Assembly: GCF_002234615.1 (NCBI RefSeq)
Contig: NZ_NMQW01000009.1
Coordinates: 1 to 57,752, forward strand
DNA from: Paenibacillus rigui
GTDB taxonomy: Bacteria > Bacillota > Bacilli > Paenibacillales > NBRC-103111
Length of the DNA: 57,752 bases
Direction of reading: 5' to 3'
The notes beneath the pieces are model-generated. The model was given only the letters and a program-made list of their open reading frames with translations, did not search any database and was not told where the DNA came from. Shown piece by piece: positions 51,600 to 57,752 of this stretch; positions within the stretch are counted from its first letter, which is position 1; each line of letters opens with the position of its first letter. The translations under genes and the position numbers were made by a program.

Positions 51600-53705
51600 T
51601 TATCCCCTCGCTTGTTTTAATGAAGTGCCCCAATCGTCTTCGTCGTCATTCAGATCATCAATGTATACCTCAGTTGCACCTACTTTACTGTCTTGTTGCT
51701 CTGCTGGTGATGGAACAGATTGTTGTGATTCTCCGGCTTTCTTACCTTTGTTGTTTCCTTTGCTATGACTAGATTTTACTTCACTGTCGTCCAAAAGCTG
51801 AAGCGTCTCTAGCCCACCTGGTGTTAACTGCGCTTCGTATACGAGCTGGATTGATGAAATATCGGCATAATACCTTGCAGCCCGTTCATCTTGTGTCAGC
51901 TTTTCAAGCTTTGCCACTTCAAGTTTGCTCAAACTCACAATATTTTCTATTTCACGGTATCCCTCTGCAACCTGATCCGTATCAAATTCTCGATATGCTT
52001 TATTATTGTTATAGCAGTAGTTATGGAGCTGCGCATAATGCACAGGATATTGCGGGTCCATCTTTTTGCGGCGCAAGCTGTTTCGGGTCGGGTATGCCTC
52101 CAGATACTGGCGATTCTCGTCATCCCAGACGTAGATGACTCTCATATCAGCTTTATCGAACCGTACTCTCACCTTAGCATCGTCATTGGTTCGTTCCTTG
52201 CGGTCCCGCAGTTTCATTAGTTCGGGACTTTGATAAAATTGTGCCTGAATCTCGATTCCTTTGTTGGTGATGGTTCGATATTCGACCCCTGTCCCGAGCA
52301 GTACCTTTAGATCTTCCTTCTTAAACGGCAGTCTCCTCTGCACTCGCGTATCTTTCAATGCTTCGTTCCAAAGGAAATGAGGCGTACCGCCTCGTGAGGT
52401 GTCATAATCATTCGCGACGAGTTCGATCAAAGTAATATGAATGATTTCATATAAAGCTCGAAGCGTTACGCATGCCTTGCCTTCTGAATCATACTGGGAT
52501 CTTTGCTGAGTATTAGAGAATGTGGTTCCTGGAATGCCATGGAATACTTTTTCATTTAGACTTTCAAATGCCCTTTCAATGGAGCCTTTCAGATGCCCTG
52601 ATGCCACAGGCGGATACTGCAGTTCAATACCTAGCAGGGCACATATTTCTTCCAGGTCTTCCGAATCGTTAACTTTCGCGTTATCGACGACAATCGTTTC
52701 CGGGACACCGTAGGCAAGCCAGTCGTGTTTCAGCCTTGGATACAATCTGCGAATATCAACCTTAGGTAGCATCATATGTAATAAACATTGCTTTATGGAG
52801 AACGTATCCGGCTCCTTTTCAGAAATATAAAACCCAAGTGGATATCCAGTTAATTTATCAACAGCATAAACGAGATAATATCGTTCTGTATCTAGTGTCA
52901 TCGAATCGACAATCATGAGGTCTATCGGCGTCCAATCGAGTTCTACCCTCTCTAAAGGCCGTTCTACATGCACTTCACCGGTCGCGCCATTTTTGTTTAA
53001 ATTGGCTTGCACGGTTCCGTGTCTCGATTTATCTTTTTGGTACGTATCCGTAAGTTCCTGAACAATCCGATATACCGTCGTATCGCTGCAAGCCTTAACC
53101 ATTCGAATTTCGTCTCGAGTTAAATTCATATCATTCACTCGTTTCTTTAACTCGATGTGTATTTTTCTATTAGAAATGTTTAATCCTTCCTTTTCAAATT
53201 GACGAAGAATGCCTCTAATGATCTCGATCACTTCCGTCGGCGTTTTTCGTTTCCTAGGGCCTTTTAAATCATTACGCTTTATGAGGCTTCTCTTATCCTG
53301 CGTAGCGTCCCAACGTTTTTTCCATCGATAGATTGAAGCAACCGATGTCATTTTACGCAATTGTTCGGGTAATCCATCAATGTAGGTTTGATATCCCGAA
53401 GGTTTTACTTGTCCAAGAATAATCGGCTCTAAAATTTTGTACCGTGTTTCCATTACACACTTTTCTTTATCCGAATACATCTCCAAATCATGCCTTGCTA
53501 CTTGTGCTTTCTCGGGTACATCATCCTGTTTGACCACCAGCGCCCCATTGAACCACGCTTCAACCAATTCATCCAAACGAAACATTTCTACGCTGTCGTA
53601 CGAGTAGTTCGTGACTTCGATATCGTTACCTTTCTCTTTGCGAACAATATATTCCAGATCCTTCATACGGAACCGGATTCCCGGCGTAAAGGAAAAGCCT
53701 TGCAT
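51600..53705 (-). CDS. tnsB: TnsB/TniA-like DDE transposase
   Basis: 701 aa. Retroviral-integrase-type (rve) core about 245-400 with D257 (VELDWTPIDL), D341 (IVVDNAKVND) and E377 (LKGSIERAFESL). N-terminal HTH DNA-binding regions (about 110-230) would bind the end repeats, and a Mu-type beta-barrel follows at about 480-560. It joins the 3' transposon ends to target DNA. ATG 53705 directly follows the stop of a 36-codon ORF, with GGTGG upstream. The C-terminal tail is acidic (DDLNDDEDDWGTSLKQAR), where TnsC usually binds. Confidence 0.93.
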   Translation of the reverse strand: MQGFSFTPGIRFRMKDLEYIVRKEKGNDIEVTNYSYDSVEMFRLDELVEAWFNGALVVKQDDVPEKAQVARHDLEMYSDKEKCVMETRYKILEPIILGQVKPSGYQTYIDGLPEQLRKMTSVASIYRWKKRWDATQDKRSLIKRNDLKGPRKRKTPTEVIEIIRGILRQFEKEGLNISNRKIHIELKKRVNDMNLTRDEIRMVKACSDTTVYRIVQELTDTYQKDKSRHGTVQANLNKNGATGEVHVERPLERVELDWTPIDLMIVDSMTLDTERYYLVYAVDKLTGYPLGFYISEKEPDTFSIKQCLLHMMLPKVDIRRLYPRLKHDWLAYGVPETIVVDNAKVNDSEDLEEICALLGIELQYPPVASGHLKGSIERAFESLNEKVFHGIPGTTFSNTQQRSQYDSEGKACVTLRALYEIIHITLIELVANDYDTSRGGTPHFLWNEALKDTRVQRRLPFKKEDLKVLLGTGVEYRTITNKGIEIQAQFYQSPELMKLRDRKERTNDDAKVRVRFDKADMRVIYVWDDENRQYLEAYPTRNSLRRKKMDPQYPVHYAQLHNYCYNNNKAYREFDTDQVAEGYREIENIVSLSKLEVAKLEKLTQDERAARYYADISSIQLVYEAQLTPGGLETLQLLDDSEVKSSHSKGNNKGKKAGESQQSVPSPAEQQDSKVGATEVYIDDLNDDEDDWGTSLKQARG

Positions 53706-53816
53706 TTATTTACCACCGTCTTTCGGCTTCTCTGCGCTGGGAAGACGGTAAAGTAAATTCATGTTCATTTGCATAAAAAATTTCTCTACAATAGCTTTGT
53801 GATTATTAGATCGCAT
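53706..53816 (-). CDS. 36-residue small ORF between tnsA and tnsB
   Basis: ATG 53816, preceded by GGAGGAG at 7 nt, overlaps the end of tnsA; its TAA is immediately followed by the tnsB ATG. Begins MRSNNHKAIVEKFFMQMNMN and ends in a Pro/Lys-rich tail. The strong ribosome site and seamless placement argue for translation, either as a small partner protein or as a coupling leader that delivers ribosomes to tnsB. No family recognised. Confidence 0.55.
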   Translation of the reverse strand: MRSNNHKAIVEKFFMQMNMNLLYRLPSAEKPKDGGK

Positions 53817-54483
53817 ATGCCTCTCCTCCAGTCTCATGGTTTGAATTGATTGATACTATCGTCTCGTCGGATATTTCCATGGTAATCAAATCGGCCAACA
53901 CTTTCTGATAATAGATAAGCTTATAAATGGCGGCATAGAAAAACTCATCTTCAATACCGGGGCAATTTTCGCGGAGCATATCTATGGTGCAGGCCCCCGA
54001 ATGAATTAATGTGTCATATACAAGTTGCAATGTATCGGTAGGCACATTCGGTTGATGACCAAGCGCTCTCAGGTAGCCCAAATTAAATTGCAAACAACTG
54101 TCCTCATATAGTTGCGCTTCAGTTACGATCATGTACTGCCAGCCTTTTTGCTTGCAATATAATTGGCCAACAATAGCTTTCAATTGAACTTCAGGCTTGT
54201 ATACTTTTGAGTGTGCTTTCACTTCAATCAGTCGTACCTCACCATCTCTTGTCGTAACTTTAAAATCGGGATAATAAAAACGTTGCCTGCCCTTTAAAAG
54301 AAAAGGTATACAAAGCGGTTGATAGTCTAGATCAACGACATGTTGGTCAAAATCAGATAACCTCACATAATCACGTTCCAATCGGCTTTCACAATGAATC
54401 ATCTTTCCGTTTTTGAGAAACGGGATTTTCCAGCGGTAATGCTTCCCTCGGCTTACTGGGATTTTTCTGGCAACCTGTTTCAC
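53806..54483 (-). CDS. tnsA: TnsA-like endonuclease
   Basis: 225 aa, GTG start at 54483 right after AGGAG. N-terminal TnsA endonuclease domain of restriction-enzyme fold: CESRLERDYVRLSDFD (E32/E36), YYPDFKV (D73) and RLIEVKAHSK (E87, K89). A C-terminal winged-helix-like part (about 145-215) resembles the TnsC-contacting domain. TnsA cuts the 5' ends so that the element moves by cut-and-paste with TnsB. It lies 58 bp after the first tniQ gene. The presence of TnsA distinguishes this from TnsA-less Tn5053-like and type V-K elements. Confidence 0.92.
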   Translation of the reverse strand: MKQVARKIPVSRGKHYRWKIPFLKNGKMIHCESRLERDYVRLSDFDQHVVDLDYQPLCIPFLLKGRQRFYYPDFKVTTRDGEVRLIEVKAHSKVYKPEVQLKAIVGQLYCKQKGWQYMIVTEAQLYEDSCLQFNLGYLRALGHQPNVPTDTLQLVYDTLIHSGACTIDMLRENCPGIEDEFFYAAIYKLIYYQKVLADLITMEISDETIVSINSNHETGGEAYAI

Positions 54484-54541
54484 TCTCCTGACACCCCCTT
54501 TACTAGAATCTACTAATTATCATTTCCAATCTATGAATCTA

Positions 54542-56284
54542 TTAAACCAATAGCTTATTCAATTTAGGATTTTTCCTGTAAAGATATCCACGGCCACCGT
54601 CAATTTTAGGCCCTGTTACGGGATGTATCCCCTCACTAGCCAGCCAGCGGATGAGTTTCTCAGAGGAGCGAATGTGAGGATGCCGTTTGACTAAATCTAT
54701 CGCAGATACGTATAATCTCGTAAATTTGTGGAAATCCTTAGGGTGAATCGGATATACCTGTTTGCGGATACGCTTGTGAACAGGTAAGAATCCTTTTTGA
54801 ATCCATGAAATGATCACTTCTCTTTTCGTGGATAGTTCACGTGCAGCATCATCCACCGATAACCATTCACCTTTGGCGGCACGTTCAATGTCGCTACTAA
54901 TGAATAGAAATCCATTCAACCCGATTTCTTGGGTCCGTCCACATGCTCTTATTGGTTTCGATACGATCGAATGCACAAAATCAGGTAAAGTATGGCCCCA
55001 TTTAACAAATATATGAAGTGCTTTCTGAAAAGTAATCATGGAAGAACTTTCAAACGGTGAATCCTGCATATGGTTTTGAATTTTACTCAAAAGCTCCTCT
55101 ACACTTTCCAAATCAAACAACCATTCATGCTTACCGTCTACAGTTGGACCGCTTACGCATTTAATAATAGATTTTTGCTCCAAAGGAACGATTTGATCTT
55201 GTCCTATAGCGAGTAGCCTCATAACGTCTTTGGAAGTGCAAAGCTGACCATCCTTTAAACACTGGGTGTTCACTTGAATTGCTGTCTTTTGATATAATCT
55301 CTTCTTCAGTCGTTCGATTGCTTTGGGGTGTACAGAATCGTGTTGATCCAAGTACTCGCTAAGCCGCTGAATTACAAACATAAAATCCGGATGATATAAG
55401 CGTTCTTGCAACTTTTGATGAAAGTTTCCAAATTCCTTTCCCATTGGTCCTCCATCTCTCATTCCTTTGGGAAGAGCTCTCAATTCGTCTACAAAACTGT
55501 CAAAGGAGTCAGGCCAATGTTCGAAGATACGAACCGAATGCTGGACAAGATGATGCAACCCAGTTTGCTTGAATATTTGTGCGAATTGCAATCGCTTATT
55601 ACCATGAAAGTATAATGAGATAACGTCACAAAAAATCATGATGACATAAACAACGTGCCGAAACTCCATGTGTTCCAGAGGTCTGTTTGATATGGAAATA
55701 TCTGAAGTTGTACACTCGAACAATTTCCGATGGAGCAGCTGCGAAACATGTGTTTGTTCCTTCGGAACGTTTTCTAACGGTGCTTCTCTAAAGTCGAAAC
55801 CACACTTGCAGTACACGAGGTGCGGGCGATGCGGAGAAATTTTTTTCTGGCATTTCGGACATTGATCGATCAGAAAACAATAATGAACCGGGCATGTCGT
55901 TACAATATTCAGATCCCACAATTTCCGGTGATACGAGGTTTCAGCTAGACAAACAGGACATAATTGCTGTTTATATACACAGGTGCCGAAACGCCACAAT
56001 TTGTGGACGAGTCTGCTGTTTTGTTCTAACTTTGCAATCTCATTGTAAAAGCTAAGTGATAGTAGTTGTTCCTCGGTCAAGGTTGTTAGCTGACTTAATC
56101 GTGATACATCAATCTTCTCATCAACCATGCATACATTCACACCATTGCTATACTTATAGAGTCCTGCCATTCTGTAAATTCGATTAGGGTCAGGATACCC
56201 ATTTGCTTCTGACAGTCGAATAATGTAGCCTTTAAAGCTCTCATCAGGGAACGGTTCAGGACGTACTAACAGACATGGCTCCAT
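54542..56284 (-). CDS. tniQ: TniQ-like target-selection protein (first copy)
   Basis: 580 aa, ATG 56284. Begins MEPCLLVRPEPFPDESFKGY like other TniQ proteins; zinc ligands in QQLCPVCLAETSYHRKLWDL, TTCPVHYCFLIDQCPKCQKK and VYCKCGFDF. The C-terminal half has HTH-like units (LSVDDAARELSTKREVIISW, IRSSEKLIRWLASEGI). It heads the tniQ-tnsA-tnsB-tnsC operon, facing the XRE gene across two dyad operators. It is clearly different from the second TniQ protein; two selectors usually serve two target pathways. Confidence 0.87.
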   Translation of the reverse strand: MEPCLLVRPEPFPDESFKGYIIRLSEANGYPDPNRIYRMAGLYKYSNGVNVCMVDEKIDVSRLSQLTTLTEEQLLSLSFYNEIAKLEQNSRLVHKLWRFGTCVYKQQLCPVCLAETSYHRKLWDLNIVTTCPVHYCFLIDQCPKCQKKISPHRPHLVYCKCGFDFREAPLENVPKEQTHVSQLLHRKLFECTTSDISISNRPLEHMEFRHVVYVIMIFCDVISLYFHGNKRLQFAQIFKQTGLHHLVQHSVRIFEHWPDSFDSFVDELRALPKGMRDGGPMGKEFGNFHQKLQERLYHPDFMFVIQRLSEYLDQHDSVHPKAIERLKKRLYQKTAIQVNTQCLKDGQLCTSKDVMRLLAIGQDQIVPLEQKSIIKCVSGPTVDGKHEWLFDLESVEELLSKIQNHMQDSPFESSSMITFQKALHIFVKWGHTLPDFVHSIVSKPIRACGRTQEIGLNGFLFISSDIERAAKGEWLSVDDAARELSTKREVIISWIQKGFLPVHKRIRKQVYPIHPKDFHKFTRLYVSAIDLVKRHPHIRSSEKLIRWLASEGIHPVTGPKIDGGRGYLYRKNPKLNKLLV

Positions 56285-56311
56285 ATGGATGTCGTCACCT
56301 CTATTTTTACA

Positions 56312-56347
56312 GTCACGTTAGTGACCTATTTAGTCACGTATATGACT
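56312..56347. promoter_or_regulatory. Two dyad operators in the tniQ/XRE divergent promoter region
   Basis: GTCACGTTAGTGAC (56312-56325) and AGTCACGTATATGACT (56332-56347) share AGTCACGT-x-GAC and are spaced two helical turns apart. They lie between tniQ and the XRE gene's -35 box, so the XRE protein probably binds them and controls both directions. Confidence 0.7.
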
Positions 56348-56375
56348 GTATTTATCCTATCTCCATTTCTCGTAT

Positions 56376-56403
56376 TTGTCAAATCAGTTGAATCGCGTAT
56401 AAT
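56376..56403 (+). promoter_or_regulatory. Promoter of the XRE regulator gene
   Basis: -35 TTGTCA (56376-56381), 16-bp spacer, -10 TATAAT (56398-56403), 36 bp before the GTG start. Confidence 0.7.
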
Positions 56404-56438
56404 GATATGCATCAGTAAAGTAAAAGGTGGGAAGATAA

Positions 56439-57158
56439 GTGGCTTATGCTCAATTACTTGAGCAATATATTCAGAAGAGCGGTCTAAGCCTAACCGATAT
56501 CACGGACCGGCTTAAAGAAAAGGGCATCACTATTGATCGTTCTTATATAAGCAAGCTAAAATCCGGCGCCAAACTACCGGCATCTGTGGAGATAACTCGA
56601 GCACTTGCGGAAATAACGGGCGGGGACCCAGATGTGTTAATTAATGTAGGAGTTATTGATAGAGCACCTGAGGAAATCAAAGCTTTCATTACAGAGATCG
56701 AGGATATATTGTGGGATACCGTCGATTACATTTTATTTAATGGAGATATTAGTCAATTACGCGAGCTTATAACTCACATTCAACAAGCAAATCTTCAGTC
56801 CCCCCACATCGGCCTTCTAAATTTGGGAGACGATGAGAAGTTTAATTCAGGAGCGATTGCGGAGCGGCTTTCCATCCTTCAAATGTACAGCAAAGAGACG
56901 TTCAGTCTTTCTGATAAATTGGAGCTTTTCCTTGTCGTTATCAAATTTTTCAAAAAATTCAATGAGCTACCTCTAGAGAAGGTTCTCTCTTCAGAAGACC
57001 TTCAAGCCAATACCATTTTTGGCCCAATGGTGATACCCAAATCGAGTATTCATATGATCATTACAAGCGGAAACAAGGAAGCATTAACCGAGGATGAAGG
57101 AGATTTTTTGACCCGTTGCTTGGAGGCTTACAGGATACAAAAGGAGAAGTGGATATAG
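56439..57158 (+). CDS. XRE-family regulator of the transposition module
   Basis: 239 aa, GTG start at 56439 eight bases after AGGTGG. N-terminal XRE/HTH_3 domain about 5-65 (LLEQYIQKSGLSLTDITDRL then SYISKLKSGAKLPASVEITR). The C-terminal about 75-239 is unrecognised and contains an acidic mid region (DEKFNSGAIAERLSILQMYS). Divergent from the tniQ-tnsABC operon with two dyad operators between, so it most likely represses transposition genes and itself. No peptidase domain is visible. Confidence 0.85.
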   Translation: MAYAQLLEQYIQKSGLSLTDITDRLKEKGITIDRSYISKLKSGAKLPASVEITRALAEITGGDPDVLINVGVIDRAPEEIKAFITEIEDILWDTVDYILFNGDISQLRELITHIQQANLQSPHIGLLNLGDDEKFNSGAIAERLSILQMYSKETFSLSDKLELFLVVIKFFKKFNELPLEKVLSSEDLQANTIFGPMVIPKSSIHMIITSGNKEALTEDEGDFLTRCLEAYRIQKEKWI

Positions 57159-57256
57159 TAATCGATTAGGGATTAAAACCTATAGTTGCTCTTCTTCTTT
57201 TTGAAGAATAATAATCTTTTGTAATTATATTAACAGCTAAACCAAAGGAGAATTGA

Positions 57257-57752
57257 ATGATAAGCTTTTTAGATTTGGAAGATGAACATACAATCTATTC
57301 AGCTTCTGGACAAATTGAGTTTTTAATTTTTTATGATCGAATAAAGCATTTAGTTGATTTCTATAATTACTCAATGAAGTGCTATCAAGATCTTCTTTAT
57401 CAAAAGAATCAAGAAAGAGTGGACATCGAAAATAATATAGAAGAAATTTTAAAATCTGATGAAAGTCATGAGATTTATCTAACGAGAGATGAAGTATACT
57501 TCCCAATCGAAGAAGAGATTTTGGGAATAGAGATGAATTTTTTAGAATATCAGAAAATGACATTCATCATTATTTTGTTTTCAGAAATTGAAAAGCTTAT
57601 TGATAACTTATATGAATTAAATCAACAACCTGGAAATGTAAAAAAAATAAATATAAAATTACAGAATCTGTACGTAAATAAAAGGATAAATGAAGAAGAT
57701 ACCAATCGAATCCTTGATATTTTTAATAATCTGAATCAATTTCATAATGATT
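57257..57752 (+). CDS. Uncharacterised protein, 3' end beyond the window
   Basis: ATG 57257, six bases after AAAGGAG, opens MISFLDLEDEHTIYSASGQI and stays open for 165 codons to the window edge. The product is acidic and helical (RVDIENNIEEILKSDESHEI, FSEIEKLIDNLYELNQQPGN) with very AT-rich coding. No family recognised. Being beyond the XRE gene and co-oriented with it, it may be element-encoded cargo or flanking chromosome. Confidence 0.6.
   Translation, partial: MISFLDLEDEHTIYSASGQIEFLIFYDRIKHLVDFYNYSMKCYQDLLYQKNQERVDIENNIEEILKSDESHEIYLTRDEVYFPIEEEILGIEMNFLEYQKMTFIIILFSEIEKLIDNLYELNQQPGNVKKINIKLQNLYVNKRINEEDTNRILDIFNNLNQFHND

Noticed and set aside
47417-56284. CRISPR-associated transposon (CAST)
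   Set aside because: No cas12k, Cascade gene or repeat-spacer array is visible anywhere in the window; TnsA with two TniQ proteins fits a Cas-free Tn7-like element.
57237-57563. 108-codon minus-strand open frame
   Set aside because: Antisense to the better supported plus-strand ORF starting at 57257 with AAAGGAG.
1-57752. tRNA, rRNA genes and CRISPR arrays
   Set aside because: None could be recognised by eye on either strand; a covariance-model scan would be needed to exclude small RNAs formally.

Overview
The window looks like a chromosomal segment of a Paenibacillus-like member of the Bacillota. Shine-Dalgarno sites are strong, one secreted protein carries three S-layer-homology domains, and the secreted xylan enzymes carry CBM, Ig-like, cohesin and dockerin modules. 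SQR/DUF1641/CstB-type sulfide genes and WYL, MerR and CGNR regulators also fit this group. All calls come from reading the sequence; no database search was run.

Layout. (1) 1-12137, minus strand: four consecutive secreted GH43 arabinoxylan-degrading enzymes. The last runs off the window and is frameshifted. The three complete ones end in nearly the same cohesin-FIVAR-dockerin tail. A cre-like site lies upstream of the first gene and every spacer holds a hairpin. (2) 13002-14493: a WYL regulator divergent from a VOC/PhnB-like protein. (3) 14574-19576, minus strand: a sulfide-oxidation operon (SQR, DUF1641, CstB-like persulfide dioxygenase/rhodanese) under a CsoR/CstR-type operator, followed by a two-component pair whose kinase resembles the NreB Fe-S sensor. 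(4) 19944-29883: CGNR regulator, MFS exporter, carboxylesterase, PAP2-SLH surface phosphatase, LOG protein, and an SDR-MerR operon with a textbook MerR promoter. AraC and IS256 fragments lie among them.

(5) 30506-46748 is an AT-rich accessory (defence-like) island, almost all on the minus strand. It holds a PD-(D/E)XK-like protein; an RHH regulator with a TIR-domain protein under a 17-bp-arm inverted repeat; a cluster of unknown genes with a HEPN-type protein and a papain/transglutaminase-like protein; a stand-alone colicin-E3-like RNase; a sigma/HTH-like protein; an intact IS256-family element with 8-bp target duplication; and a tightly coupled ABC-three-component (Lamassu-like) operon.

(6) 47417-56284, minus strand, is a Tn7-like transposition module: tniQ, tnsA, a 36-codon ORF, tnsB and tnsC, then a terminator and a second operon with two small proteins and a second TniQ/TnsD-like protein. 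A divergent XRE regulator with two dyad operators faces the module. No cas gene or CRISPR array is visible. The island in (5) is plausibly its cargo, but neither end of this element could be placed. Two solitary Tn7/CAST-like end sequences at 19.7 and 30.1 kb point the wrong way to be its left end.

The most interesting leads are the self-complementary cohesin/dockerin enzymes, the RHH-TIR module, the HEPN cluster with two consecutive in-frame TAA codons, the orphan E3-type RNase, and the ABC-3C operon beside a two-TniQ Tn7-like module.
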